Assembly: GCA_034006985.1 (NCBI GenBank)
Contig: JAVERT010000001.1
Location: 248,001-312,000 of the forward strand
Reading direction: 5' to 3'
Source of the DNA: Gudongella sp034006985
GTDB taxonomy: Bacteria; Bacillota; Clostridia; Tissierellales; Tissierellaceae
DNA: 64,000 bases
The number at the start of each line of letters is the position of its first letter. The first letter of the stretch is position 1. Below the pieces are notes generated by a model. It had not been told where the DNA came from. It made no database searches and saw nothing but the letters and a program-made list of their open reading frames with translations. The translations under genes and the position numbers were made by a program. Shown piece by piece: positions 34,827 through 44,526 of this stretch.

Positions 34827-35639
34827 TTATTTCCCAAATATTAGTTTAAGTACCTTGCTAAATTTACTTTCTTCATTTTGTTCTAAGTTTAAAAATTCTA
34901 CTTCTTCACCTACTATCCTACGAACTATATTTCTGTATGCTTTACCTGCTAATGCCTTTTCATCAATAACTATGGGTTCTCCTTTATTTGTAGATATAAC
35001 TATAGATTCGTCATCAGGAACTATTCCTATAAGATCTATCGCTAAGATATCAAGAACATCTTCGGTATTCATCATATCTCCTCTTCTAACCATGTCAGGT
35101 CTTATTCTATTAAGAATAAGTTCAGGGTCATTTAGCTCATTAGCTTCTAATATTCCAATTACTCTATCTGCATCTCTAACTGCTGAAATCTCAGGAGTTG
35201 TTACTATTATAGCCCTATCAGCACCCGCAATAGAATATTGAAAACCTTGTTCTATTCCTGCTGGAGAATCAATAATTATATAATCGTGATGCTTTTTAAG
35301 CTCGTTTATCAATTCAACCATCTGCTCTGGTTTTACAGCTGTTTTATCTTTAGTCTGTGCTGCTGGAAGTAAATATAATTTTTCTTGTCTTTTATCTCTT
35401 ATAAGTGCTTGCTTTAACCTACAATTTTTCTCTACAACATCTACCAAATCATATACTATTCTATTTTCAAGACCCATTACAACATCTAAATTTCTTAATC
35501 CAATATCAGCATCTAACACAACAACAGAATACCCTAGCATTGCTAAGCCTGTACCAATATTAGCACTTGTTGTTGTTTTGCCAACTCCTCCTTTACCAGA
35601 TGTTATTACAATAGCTGTTCCTAACTTATCATTTGCCAT
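34827..35639 (-). CDS. minD: Septum site-determining ATPase MinD
   Basis: Membrane-cycling ParA-type ATPase that recruits MinC. The 270-residue protein has the deviant Walker A SGKGGVGKTTTSANIG and IIDSPAGIEQGF. A C-terminal amphipathic membrane helix (SKFSKVLKLIFGK) is present. GGGAGG precedes the ATG. Ordered minC-minD-minE on one strand. Confidence 0.97.
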   Translation of the reverse strand: MANDKLGTAIVITSGKGGVGKTTTSANIGTGLAMLGYSVVVLDADIGLRNLDVVMGLENRIVYDLVDVVEKNCRLKQALIRDKRQEKLYLLPAAQTKDKTAVKPEQMVELINELKKHHDYIIIDSPAGIEQGFQYSIAGADRAIIVTTPEISAVRDADRVIGILEANELNDPELILNRIRPDMVRRGDMMNTEDVLDILAIDLIGIVPDDESIVISTNKGEPIVIDEKALAGKAYRNIVRRIVGEEVEFLNLEQNEESKFSKVLKLIFGK

Positions 35640-35654
35640 TTATGTTCCTCCCTT

Positions 35655-36299
35655 TTATTTGTTTGGTAAATAAGGCTCTATTACTACTCTTCCATCCACT
35701 ATTTTAGCTATCTCAGGAAGCTTATACTGCATATCATCATCTGGAGGTCTAACAATCATCTCAGCTATTCTAAGTTGTGTAGGCAATAAGCTATATGCTG
35801 CTACTACTGCATATTTATTACCTCCAATACCAGCTTGTGCTACGCCTCTCAAAGATCCTAAGACTACAATATTCCCTTTCGCTCTAAGTAATGCTCCTGG
35901 GTTTACATCTCCTATAACCACGATATTCCCATTAAAACTTACCTCTTGTCCTGACCTCAATGTTCCATAGACAAATTTTGTTATTCCCTCATCAACAATG
36001 CTTTTTAGTTTATCATCTTCTTCAAAAAGCATTTTATCCTCAAATTTAGATAAACCAAGTTCTTCTGGTAATTCGATATCTAATTCATATTTATATTTTA
36101 AAAGTAGAAGAGTTTCCAGTTTTGTTGTGTATGATATTTCATCTCCTCTAACCCCTAAAAACTTTCCTCCCTTGAAAAATGCAGATGAATTTGTAAGCTT
36201 TGTTTGGAGGCTTTTTTTTATATCTTCTATATCATTACCTATTATGTCTATATAGATTCCTTCTGAAACGCCTTTTATTATAACTACATCTTTTTTCAT
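35655..36299 (-). CDS. minC: Septum site-determining protein MinC
   Basis: FtsZ inhibitor that prevents polar division. The 214-residue protein has an N-terminal domain (VIIKGVSEGIYIDI). The C-terminal beta-helix has TLRSGQEVSFNGNIVVIGDVNPGALLRAKGNIVVLGSLRGVAQAG, the MinD-binding surface. The start is the ATG at 36299 behind GGAGG; an upstream ATG four codons earlier overlaps that site. Preceded by the PBP2 gene. Confidence 0.95.
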   Translation of the reverse strand: MKKDVVIIKGVSEGIYIDIIGNDIEDIKKSLQTKLTNSSAFFKGGKFLGVRGDEISYTTKLETLLLLKYKYELDIELPEELGLSKFEDKMLFEEDDKLKSIVDEGITKFVYGTLRSGQEVSFNGNIVVIGDVNPGALLRAKGNIVVLGSLRGVAQAGIGGNKYAVVAAYSLLPTQLRIAEMIVRPPDDDMQYKLPEIAKIVDGRVVIEPYLPNK

Positions 36300-36380
36300 G
36301 TATACCTCCATAAGTAAAATCTCTAATTCTATTCTACTAGTTTATACCATAAAAATCCACCTATTTGATTTATTATTAAA

Positions 36381-39300
36381 TTATTCAAGAATAAAAGAAT
36401 TTTCAATAGGCAATGGATTCTTTTGTTCAATATTATTCAAACCAAGATACTGTGCAATTATATCTCTTACCATCGGCGCAGCATATCCTCCTGAACCACC
36501 TTGAAAAATAACAGCAGCAACTGCAATCTCTGGATCTTCATATGGTGCAAATCCTACAAACCAAGCAAATTCATCATAAGTATCCCCACTTGAAGGATTG
36601 ATACCACTTTTTTCAGCCGTTCCAGTTTTGACTCCTACCTCAACCGGGAAATTTTGAAATACCCTTTTCGCAGTTCCATCATCTGCAACCATTCTCATTC
36701 CTTCTTTTAAATATTCAAGATTCTCGTAATTATTTATGCCAATTAATTCACCATTTGTTTTATGTTCATATAATAAGGAACTATTATCATAATTTCTAAT
36801 ACTTTCTATTAAAGTTAATTTATTTAAATAGCCACCATTAGCAATGGTTGCTATGTAATTTGCCATCTGTATAGGAGTATATGCACTCTGCCCTTGACCA
36901 ATTGTTACATTTAATGTGTCAGCGATGTTCCAACCAGCTTGATTTAGATATGTGTATTTTATTTTATCAGCTAAACCCTCTCGCTCTCCTGATAATTTAA
37001 GTTCTGGTTCTATCCCCATATCAATCAATCTTCTAAGAACTTCATTTCTGCTTAAAACTTCTTCTGAAGCTGTCCAGCTAATTATTTCTTCTATAATTAA
37101 ATCTATTTCTTCATCACTTAATACCTTGCCTTCTACTATATAATTTCTAATGTTTCTTTGTAGCATTTGCTTTAATAGATACTTTGTAGTAATAATTTTT
37201 CTTTGAGGATCAGGAACTCCTCCAGATACTTCGGCTGGAATATTTATTTCAATTCCTGTTTTATCATTAAGTCCTAATTTTTTTGAGATATCAACTATAT
37301 CTTCAATCTCAATTTTCACTCCTATATCTTCATTTGTCTTTTGATTTCTTCCAAGTGCAAGTGTATAAAAATAATAGTTACATGAATCTCGAAGTGCCTC
37401 AAATAAATTTTCATACCCATGAGTAGTCCCATACAAAGTATAAACTAAACAATGAAAATCTTTATTTCCTACTGTTACAAATCCCATGTCTTTTATTCGA
37501 AGTAGTGGATTTAAACCTTTTTCTAGAGCAGTTAGCGCTGTTGCCATTTTAAAAGTGGATCCAGGTTGAACTGCTGTTTGTGTTGCAATATTATAAAGTG
37601 GTCTCTGAGCTAATGGGTTTTCTGAATCCTCAGGAAATAGACTTTGCCAATCACTTGAATTAATTCCTGTGGAAAACAAATTCGGATCGTAAGCTGGATA
37701 ACTCACCATAGCAAGTGTTTCACCAGTTTTAACATCTATAACTACTACTGCTCCAGAATTAGCATTTATGTATGGTCTCCTTTTAGTCTTATTAATTCCA
37801 AAAGTATAATCTCCCCATTCACTTTTATATACCCCACCTTTACTAAGTTCTGTTAAGGTTTGTTCCATTGTTTCTTCTGCTTTTTTCTGTAATTCTAAAT
37901 CCACAGATAAATAGAGATTGTCTCCTGGTACAGGGCTAGTCTGCTCAATAATATTAGTAGTATTTCCTATTACATCAACTTCCACTTTTTTAACTCCGCT
38001 TTCACCACTTAACTGGAGCTCATAGCTTTCTTCTATTCCTGTTTTACCTATTAACGAACTTGGAGAATAATTGTTTTCTCTTATATATTTTTCTATCTCA
38101 CTAGGTTGACTTATCTTACCTATATATCCTAATATATGTGCTGCTGTTTTCCCTTCTGGATAATATCTAACTGGTTCAATTGATATATTAATCCCTGGAG
38201 TAGATGAAAGCTCTTCTTCAATTCTAGCAACTAATTTATTTGATATTCCATATGCAATATTTATAGGTTGATAAGCTAAATAACCTTGATTTGTTATTTC
38301 ATTTAACAAGCCTAGTAAAGCTCTAGCTTCATAGTCACTTAAAGATTCTTCTATACTATATTTTTCCCTTATACTTGCAAAAGCTTCCTTTAATGAACTC
38401 CCTTCCTCAATTTTATTCGCATTTTCCCAATTTTTAATATCATTTATAAATGAGTATTCTAATTCTCCACTAACAGAAATCTTAGGATTTACCCCATCCA
38501 TTATCAATCTAGATTGAGCAAGATATTTTACATTATCATCAAGAACAAAGTTCTCGATAATATTATTATCGCGCACAAATTCTATCAAATAATCTATTGG
38601 ATCTAAGTTTTCTTTCCCACTAATATCTATAAAAGAATAGATAACATATAATTCGTCATTATTAATTCTAAGTTCAACAGGAGATTCTAGTCCAGCATCT
38701 TTAATCATTTGGAGTAATAATTCACCTGGGACAAACATCTCATCAGAGTCATCCTCTACAATCACAGTACTTAGAAAAGAATACATCGATATATCCGCAA
38801 ACAAATTAATAAAGTCGTCTTTTGGAGAACTATCTAAACTAATATAAGGGTAAGTTCTCATTAAACTAGCTTTCTGATTTATATAATCATCTTGATACTC
38901 TAAAGAAAACTCCTCTAATATCAAATCTTCGTGGAGATTTTTTTCTTTTAGCAACTCGTATAGGAGCTCTCTAGCTACTGGGTTATCAACTATCTTTCTT
39001 AATTTAGTTTTATCGTTATTAATTAGCTCAATTAATTTCTTGTCTAAAGATAAGGTTGTCTCGTAATCTTCTATTTCAAAGTCGCTAATATCTTCTTTTT
39101 CTAATATACTTAATGCCCTTTTTGATATGGAACTGTTAAAATGTTCTTCATAAGGCAAAGTATACTCTTTATTTAAAAACTCTTCTACTAATCCATTTTC
39201 TATCAAAATTTCTAGAGCTTTATCTAATGGGTCTTTTTGACTTGTTAATAAAGTCTCCGTATCTTTATATTTAATAACACTTAACTCAAGAGGATAGCTA

Positions 39301-39638
39301 TTGTTATAGCTGACCCCATCTTCTTCTAAAAGTCTAATTAAATGGAGTAAATTTTCATTTCTTTGTTCTCTGTCCTTAATATTTAGTTCATCTTTTAAAA
39401 GTTGAACTGTAAATGTGGGAATATTCCCAGCTAATAATCTTCCGTATCTATCTCTTATTTCACCTCTTGGAGCTGTAGTGTAGACTTCTTTAATTCTTTT
39501 GTTATCTGAAAGATCTCTGTAATATTCACCTTGCGCTATCGTTAAAGTTGCTAACCTAAATACAAGTACAAATGCTAAAGCAAAAAGTACATATATTATA
39601 ATACTATATCTATTAAAAAGCTTATCTTTTAAATTCAT
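36381..39638 (-). CDS. mrdA: Penicillin-binding protein 2, unusually long
   Basis: Transpeptidase of the elongasome that cross-links side-wall peptidoglycan. It has an N-terminal membrane helix (IIIYVLFALAFVLVFRLATLTIA) and PRGEIRDRYGRLLAGN. Its active-site motifs are STFK (Ser694), SCN (Ser752) and KTG (Lys1004). At 1085 residues it is about 400 longer than common PBP2. The extra length is mostly an acidic, helical region between about 90 and 470, plus an added segment between SCN and KTG (about 790-890). No frameshift is visible. Adjacent to mreDCB, as usual for PBP2. Confidence 0.92.
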   Translation of the reverse strand: MNLKDKLFNRYSIIIYVLFALAFVLVFRLATLTIAQGEYYRDLSDNKRIKEVYTTAPRGEIRDRYGRLLAGNIPTFTVQLLKDELNIKDREQRNENLLHLIRLLEEDGVSYNNSYPLELSVIKYKDTETLLTSQKDPLDKALEILIENGLVEEFLNKEYTLPYEEHFNSSISKRALSILEKEDISDFEIEDYETTLSLDKKLIELINNDKTKLRKIVDNPVARELLYELLKEKNLHEDLILEEFSLEYQDDYINQKASLMRTYPYISLDSSPKDDFINLFADISMYSFLSTVIVEDDSDEMFVPGELLLQMIKDAGLESPVELRINNDELYVIYSFIDISGKENLDPIDYLIEFVRDNNIIENFVLDDNVKYLAQSRLIMDGVNPKISVSGELEYSFINDIKNWENANKIEEGSSLKEAFASIREKYSIEESLSDYEARALLGLLNEITNQGYLAYQPINIAYGISNKLVARIEEELSSTPGINISIEPVRYYPEGKTAAHILGYIGKISQPSEIEKYIRENNYSPSSLIGKTGIEESYELQLSGESGVKKVEVDVIGNTTNIIEQTSPVPGDNLYLSVDLELQKKAEETMEQTLTELSKGGVYKSEWGDYTFGINKTKRRPYINANSGAVVVIDVKTGETLAMVSYPAYDPNLFSTGINSSDWQSLFPEDSENPLAQRPLYNIATQTAVQPGSTFKMATALTALEKGLNPLLRIKDMGFVTVGNKDFHCLVYTLYGTTHGYENLFEALRDSCNYYFYTLALGRNQKTNEDIGVKIEIEDIVDISKKLGLNDKTGIEINIPAEVSGGVPDPQRKIITTKYLLKQMLQRNIRNYIVEGKVLSDEEIDLIIEEIISWTASEEVLSRNEVLRRLIDMGIEPELKLSGEREGLADKIKYTYLNQAGWNIADTLNVTIGQGQSAYTPIQMANYIATIANGGYLNKLTLIESIRNYDNSSLLYEHKTNGELIGINNYENLEYLKEGMRMVADDGTAKRVFQNFPVEVGVKTGTAEKSGINPSSGDTYDEFAWFVGFAPYEDPEIAVAAVIFQGGSGGYAAPMVRDIIAQYLGLNNIEQKNPLPIENSFILE

Positions 39639-39648
39639 CTTTAATCAC

Positions 39649-40146
39649 CTATCTTTTGAATCTTATCTTTGGTCTTGTAAAAATTATATGGACTAAATAT
39701 CCATATATAACAGCAAATAGAGTATTATATAATATTTCAATGGAAAAAATACTACTAATTGCATCTATAAAGGTAACATCTCTTGATAAAAAAAACAAGA
39801 ATAGTGAATAAGTAAAATTATAAAACATTGTTGCCGCAATGGTAAAAATAATAGGATTTATAATATTCTCACGTGAAAATGAGTTTTCAGCAAATCCTAT
39901 AACATAACCAATAAAAAAAAGAATAAAAGCATTTATTCCAATAGTAGATGAAAATAGAACATCTTGCATAAATCCAGCAATTAAACCAAATATAGCACCC
40001 TTAGTCCTTCCAACTTTTAAAGCTACCACTACAATTAATACCAAAGCAGTGTTAGGAACTATTCCCATAATTGGAAACATAGGAATTATTGTAGTTTGAA
40101 TAACTAAATTAAAAATTATCATTAATAAAACTATAAATGTGCTCAA
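39649..40146 (-). CDS. mreD: Rod shape-determining protein MreD
   Basis: Integral membrane protein of the elongasome. The 165 residues are almost all hydrophobic, with five or six helices and the typical GLIAGFMQDVLFSSTIGINAF. Between mreC and the PBP2 gene with gaps of 15 and 10 bases. Confidence 0.93.
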   Translation of the reverse strand: MSTFIVLLMIIFNLVIQTTIIPMFPIMGIVPNTALVLIVVVALKVGRTKGAIFGLIAGFMQDVLFSSTIGINAFILFFIGYVIGFAENSFSRENIINPIIFTIAATMFYNFTYSLFLFFLSRDVTFIDAISSIFSIEILYNTLFAVIYGYLVHIIFTRPKIRFKR

Positions 40147-40161
40147 ATCTAAACCCCTTAT

Positions 40162-40998
40162 CTATTTAGCTATAATATAGACATTGTAAATTTTCTTAAA
40201 GTCTATTGCTGGTTTTATTATTATTCTTTTTGTTAATTCCTCTTGATTAATCAAAACTTCAGAAACCTCTCCTAAATACAAGTCCTTTAAATACACCTCT
40301 CCTAGGCCAGAAGTATATAGCTTGTCTCCTACTATTACGTCTGAGCCAAAGTCATATAGAAAGCCTTCTAAAGAGCTATCTAGCGTTCCTGATACAACTC
40401 CTCCGTCACCTGTTCGTATGATTTTAAAAGATACACTATTTAGCTCGTCTATTATTGTTGCTACTTTAGCCCAATTTGTTCCAACATCTAATACCTTTCC
40501 TACTAATCCTTCTTGGTAAATATTATTTTCTACTTCTATCGCAGCTATAACTGTGTCATCTTTTGCAATCCCATCAGCAGAACCTTTGTCTATTGTAAAC
40601 TTATCATACCAATTGCCTGGTTCTTTTGCTGATACACTAGCTTTGATAAAACTATAATTTGAATTTTTTAACATTTCCTGTTCTTTCTTTAAATAATCAG
40701 TTTTTCCAATAATATTATTCAAATCGCGATTTTCACTTTCGAGAATTTTGATGTTTTCTTTTAAAAGTTTATTCTCACTTTTAGCCTCAAATGTATCTTT
40801 GATAGAATTAAATGAAGATCCTATCCCATGAGTCACCCATGAAGATGCATTCGTAATTGGAGATAAAATACTTCCAACAGATTTCTCAAAGAAAGTCATG
40901 CTTTCTCGATTATTATTTGTAATCCCAATAATTATAAGTAGAATGATAGCAACAAGGGTCACTATCATTCTTTCTTTGTATTTTCTAAAAAAATACAT
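40162..40998 (-). CDS. mreC: Rod shape-determining protein MreC
   Basis: Bitopic scaffold that activates PBP2. The 278-residue protein has one N-terminal membrane helix (MIVTLVAIILLIIIGIT) and a coiled coil (EAKSENKLLKENIKILESENRDLNNII). An extracellular beta domain follows (GSADGIAKDDTVIA, GLVGKVLDVGTNWAKVATIID). Next to mreB and mreD. Confidence 0.95.
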   Translation of the reverse strand: MYFFRKYKERMIVTLVAIILLIIIGITNNNRESMTFFEKSVGSILSPITNASSWVTHGIGSSFNSIKDTFEAKSENKLLKENIKILESENRDLNNIIGKTDYLKKEQEMLKNSNYSFIKASVSAKEPGNWYDKFTIDKGSADGIAKDDTVIAAIEVENNIYQEGLVGKVLDVGTNWAKVATIIDELNSVSFKIIRTGDGGVVSGTLDSSLEGFLYDFGSDVIVGDKLYTSGLGEVYLKDLYLGEVSEVLINQEELTKRIIIKPAIDFKKIYNVYIIAK

Positions 40999-41005
40999 AC
41001 CATCA

Positions 41006-42037
41006 CTATCCCAATCTACTATATTTTGAGGAAGTTCTCTTTAATATTTCTATACTCTCTAAAGCTTTCCCTGTACCCAATGCAACGCAATCCAATGGAT
41101 TTTCTGCAATTATTACTGGAATCCCTGTCTCATTAGTAATCAACTTGTCAAGTCCATAAAGCAAAGCTCCCCCACCTGTTAAAACTATGCCATATTCCAT
41201 TACATCAGATGATAATTCTGGTGGTGTTTTCTCAAGTGTAGCTTTTATTGCATCTATTATATTTGAAACTGGTTCCCTAAGAGCTTCATATATTTCTGAA
41301 GACGTAATCTCGATAGTTTTAGGCAACCCGCTCACTAAATCTCTACCTCTTATTTCCATATTCCCCAAAACTTGATCGTCTATGGCTGCTCCTATCTCTA
41401 TCTTCACTTGTTCAGCAGTTCTCTCCCCAATCATCAAGCTGTATTCTTTTTTAATATAATTTGCTATAAAACTATCTAATTCATCTCCAGCAATCCTGAT
41501 AGATTTACTAGTTACTATACCTCCTAATGATATAACCGCCACTTCTGTCGTTCCACCACCAATATCAACTACCATACTTCCAGTAGCCTCGTGTACTGGA
41601 AGACCTGCCCCTATTGCAGCAGCCATAGGTTCCTCAATCAAAAATGCATCTTTAGCTCCTGCTTGTATAGTTGCTTCTTCTACTGCTCTCTTTTCTACTT
41701 CTGTAACGCCACTAGGAACACATACTACAACTCTTGGTTGAAAAATTGATTTCTTCTGAGTCGCTTTTCTAATAAAATACTTTAGCATTTCTTGAGTAAT
41801 ATCAAAATCTGCAATTACACCATCTTTTAGTGGTCTAATCGCAATTATATTGCCCGGTGTACGACCTATCATCTTTTTAGCTTCTTCACCTACCGCAAGC
41901 ACTTGTTTATTATCTCTATTTATTGCTACAACTGAAGGTTCTCGTAATATAATTCCTCTTCCTTTTATAAATACTAGTGTATTAGCTGTTCCTAAATCTA
42001 TTCCCATATCTTTTGTAAATGCTTTAAAAAATACCAT
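41006..42037 (-). CDS. mreB: Rod shape-determining actin homologue MreB
   Basis: Forms membrane filaments that guide the elongasome. The 343-residue protein has phosphate loop GIDLGTANTLVFIKGRGIILREPSVVA, then VVDIGGGTTEVAVISLGGIV and VLTGGGALLYGLD. The first gene of mreBCD-PBP2-minCDE, suggesting one long shape and division operon. GGAGG before ATG. Confidence 0.97.
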   Translation of the reverse strand: MVFFKAFTKDMGIDLGTANTLVFIKGRGIILREPSVVAINRDNKQVLAVGEEAKKMIGRTPGNIIAIRPLKDGVIADFDITQEMLKYFIRKATQKKSIFQPRVVVCVPSGVTEVEKRAVEEATIQAGAKDAFLIEEPMAAAIGAGLPVHEATGSMVVDIGGGTTEVAVISLGGIVTSKSIRIAGDELDSFIANYIKKEYSLMIGERTAEQVKIEIGAAIDDQVLGNMEIRGRDLVSGLPKTIEITSSEIYEALREPVSNIIDAIKATLEKTPPELSSDVMEYGIVLTGGGALLYGLDKLITNETGIPVIIAENPLDCVALGTGKALESIEILKRTSSKYSRLG

Positions 42038-42052
42038 TATATTCCTCCATAA

Positions 42053-42760
42053 TTACATCAATTTTTCTTCTTTCATACTTAAAAATCTATCATTTCCAAT
42101 AATTATATGATCTAAAATCTTAATACCTACGATTTCACCACTCTCCATCAATCTATTTGTTATACTTATATCCTCTTTACTTGGAGTAGGATCGCCACTA
42201 GGGTGATTATGTATTAGTATCAATGCATTTGCACTCTTTTTAATAGCTATATTAAAAACATCTCTTGGATGAACTATTGATGAATTTAAAGTTCCTACAG
42301 AAATATTATCTATACTTATTATCTGATTTTTTGTATCCAAAATAGCTACATCAAAATGTTCTTTTTCTAAATGCTTCATACTATCCATCACTAAGTTTGC
42401 AATAACTTCTGGCGAATTTACTTTTATATTGTTAAATAAGCCTTGTCTTTTTATTCTTTTACCAAGTTCGATAGCCGCCATAATTTGTGCAGCTTTACAC
42501 TCACCTATCCCTTTTACTTTAGTAAAATCATCAACAGATGCATTAGCTAAATAAGCTATCCCTCTGCTATCTTGATTCAATAGTTTAGTAGATAAATCTA
42601 TAGCTGTATCTTTCCCTGTTCCAGTTCTAATGATAACAGCTAACAATTCAGAGTTAGATAATACAGACGGTCCCATACTAAGTAATTTCTCAGTTGGTCT
42701 TTCGCTTTTCGGAAAATCTTTGATTGTAATATTTTTATTTTGAATTATTATCTCAGTCAA
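42053..42760 (-). CDS. radC: RadC family JAB-domain protein
   Basis: Predicted metalloprotease-fold protein; its once-claimed DNA repair role is not supported and the substrate is unknown. The 235-residue protein has a helix-hairpin-helix-like N-part (FTKVKGIGECKAAQIMAAIELGKR). The JAB zinc motif HNHPSGDPTPSKED is present with the upstream Glu/His. Directly between maf and mreB, its usual Firmicutes position. Confidence 0.93.
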   Translation of the reverse strand: MTEIIIQNKNITIKDFPKSERPTEKLLSMGPSVLSNSELLAVIIRTGTGKDTAIDLSTKLLNQDSRGIAYLANASVDDFTKVKGIGECKAAQIMAAIELGKRIKRQGLFNNIKVNSPEVIANLVMDSMKHLEKEHFDVAILDTKNQIISIDNISVGTLNSSIVHPRDVFNIAIKKSANALILIHNHPSGDPTPSKEDISITNRLMESGEIVGIKILDHIIIGNDRFLSMKEEKLM

Positions 42761-42775
42761 GTTATATCATCACCT

Positions 42776-43354
42776 TTAAAGTAAGTTATGATTAAAATAT
42801 AGTTTTAAATTGTAGTTGATTTTCGATATAGGTAAACCAACTATATTAAAGTAACATCCCTCTATCTTAGATACTAACAAAGCTCCTTTGCCTTGAATAG
42901 CATAAGACCCCGCCTTATCTAGGTACTCTCTGGATTTTATATAAGAATCTATTTCACTTTGGCTTAATTTATTAAATATAACATCACTTGTTTCATAATC
43001 AATCACTTTAATCTTATTTTCAGGATCTATTATTGCAAATCCCGTTATTACTCTATGACTTTTTCCGCTTAGCATTTCAAGCATCTGCCTTGCATGTAAT
43101 TCACTTTCCGGCTTTCCTAAAATAGTATTTCCAATCACTACAATTGTATCAGCACCTATTACTAATCCCGTGTCTATTCGTTCTGCGACATCCAAAGCCT
43201 TCTTAAATGATAAACTCATAGCTATTTGCTCAGGTTTTTCACCAAATTCAATCGTCTCTTCGATATTACTCTTTACAACCCTAGGCTCAATACCACATAA
43301 CCTAAATATCTCGAGTCTTCTTGGTGATGCCGATGCTAAAATAATCCCTTTCAT
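42776..43354 (-). CDS. maf: Maf family nucleotide pyrophosphatase
   Basis: House-cleaning enzyme that hydrolyses non-canonical nucleoside triphosphates such as dTTP/UTP analogues; in B. subtilis it affects septation. The 192-residue protein starts MKGIILASASPRRLEI. VKSNIEET, GADTIVVIGNTILGKP and DKAGSYAIQGKGALLVSKIEGCYFNIVGLP follow. Its start overlaps the Gx-type gene by four bases. Confidence 0.95.
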   Translation of the reverse strand: MKGIILASASPRRLEIFRLCGIEPRVVKSNIEETIEFGEKPEQIAMSLSFKKALDVAERIDTGLVIGADTIVVIGNTILGKPESELHARQMLEMLSGKSHRVITGFAIIDPENKIKVIDYETSDVIFNKLSQSEIDSYIKSREYLDKAGSYAIQGKGALLVSKIEGCYFNIVGLPISKINYNLKLYFNHNLL

Positions 43355-43881
43355 ATGACCTCCTGTTTTGCAAATAAAACTTTAAAATTTTTCTTGAGAT
43401 TCTCTACAATGTACGTAGAAGATAATCCCACAAAATACCCAGTAAATAGGCTTATTAAGAGTAAAAAAGGTAAGTAAGAATATATTCTCAAATTGCTTAA
43501 CATTAAAACAGCTATCGAAACTTGAGCAAAATTATGCGTTGCCGCTCCTACAATACTAACACCTATCAAACTAAATATATTTGGAAATAACTTGTAAACA
43601 GTATACATAGCTATACAACTCAATATGGCCCCTGATATACTATACATAAAGGAAGAAACACTACCCGTAACTAACATAAGAACTGTACTCTTAAGCATCG
43701 CTACTTTTAATCCATCTTTAAATCCAAATATTACAAGAGTCACTAAAATCACCATGTTTGATAATCCTAGTCTAGCACCCGGCATTGCTATGGGAATAGG
43801 AATAGCTGATTCTAAAACACTAAGTGCTAAACCAACTGAAACTAAGAGAGATATAAATATCATTTTATTAGTCTTTCTCAT
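43351..43881 (-). CDS. Gx transporter / heptaprenyl diphosphate synthase component I-like membrane protein
   Basis: The 176-residue protein is all membrane (five or six helices) with AIPIPIAMPGARLGLSNMVILVTL and SISGAILSCIAMY. Databases list it both as heptaprenyl diphosphate synthase component I and as a Gx or ECF-type transporter S subunit. The sequence favours a transporter. It lies between the NusG-domain gene and maf, and this pair commonly accompanies rnf genes. Substrate unknown. Confidence 0.8.
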   Translation of the reverse strand: MRKTNKMIFISLLVSVGLALSVLESAIPIPIAMPGARLGLSNMVILVTLVIFGFKDGLKVAMLKSTVLMLVTGSVSSFMYSISGAILSCIAMYTVYKLFPNIFSLIGVSIVGAATHNFAQVSIAVLMLSNLRIYSYLPFLLLISLFTGYFVGLSSTYIVENLKKNFKVLFAKQEVI

Positions 43882-43893
43882 ATTAACTCCATT

Positions 43894-44274
43894 CTAATAA
43901 CTCATAATATCGATATCGTCTTCCTCTGAAATACCCTTCAATTCTACTACAAGTTTATTTGGAAGACATACTAATGTTTCCCCCACTCTTGAAATAAAAC
44001 CTTGTCTCACACATATTTGGTCTGGGCAATCAGCTTCATAAAACCTTATTCTTTCATCACCTATTTCCAATAAATTATATCCATATTCGGTATTAATTGG
44101 TATAGTCTCCCCTATTAATTTTTCATCAAAGAGAATCTTCTTTACTTCTTCACCATTTACTTGTACACTTACATATTTCTCTTGATTAGAAAATGCATAC
44201 CTGTTTATATAAACAAAAGAAAGAATGCTAATTAATATTATAAACACAATTAATACTTTATCACCTTTTGTCAA
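43894..44274 (-). CDS. NusG domain II-containing protein
   Basis: The 126-residue protein has an N-terminal membrane helix (VLIVFIILISILSFVYI). An extracytoplasmic NusG-domain-II-like beta domain follows (YVSVQVNGEEVKKI, ADCPDQICVRQGFISRVGETLVCLPNKLVVEL), with the conserved CPDQIC and CLPN cysteines. Function not established. I favour a TTG start at 44274, after AAAGGATGG; an ATG three codons upstream and a longer frame to 44298 are alternatives. Downstream of rnfB in the same direction but behind a terminator. Confidence 0.78.
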   Translation of the reverse strand: MTKGDKVLIVFIILISILSFVYINRYAFSNQEKYVSVQVNGEEVKKILFDEKLIGETIPINTEYGYNLLEIGDERIRFYEADCPDQICVRQGFISRVGETLVCLPNKLVVELKGISEEDDIDIMSY

Positions 44275-44492
44275 ATTAACCATCCTTTTTTCAAGCACAA
44301 ATATAGCTCTTATAGTTTATCATTTATGATTTTTATTTACAAGTTTTTAAGCATAAAAAAGCGTCTTCAACACTTTCACTATTAAACCCTCAGTTTCCTC
44401 TGATGATAGCTACATTTATCACAAGTACCTTCCTAAATAAAGAGTAACTTTCTGCCTCTACGACCCCTTTTATATTATATAAAAATTAATTT

Positions 44493-44526
44493 TTTATAAT
44501 AAAATAGAGTCCCTAGGGACTCTATC
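44493..44526 (-). terminator. Terminator of the rnf operon
   Basis: Perfect minus-strand stem ATAGAGTCCC / GGGACTCTAT (44504-44525) followed by TTTATTAT, adjoining the rnfB stop. The next 200 bases to the NusG-domain gene show nothing else I recognise. Confidence 0.8.
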
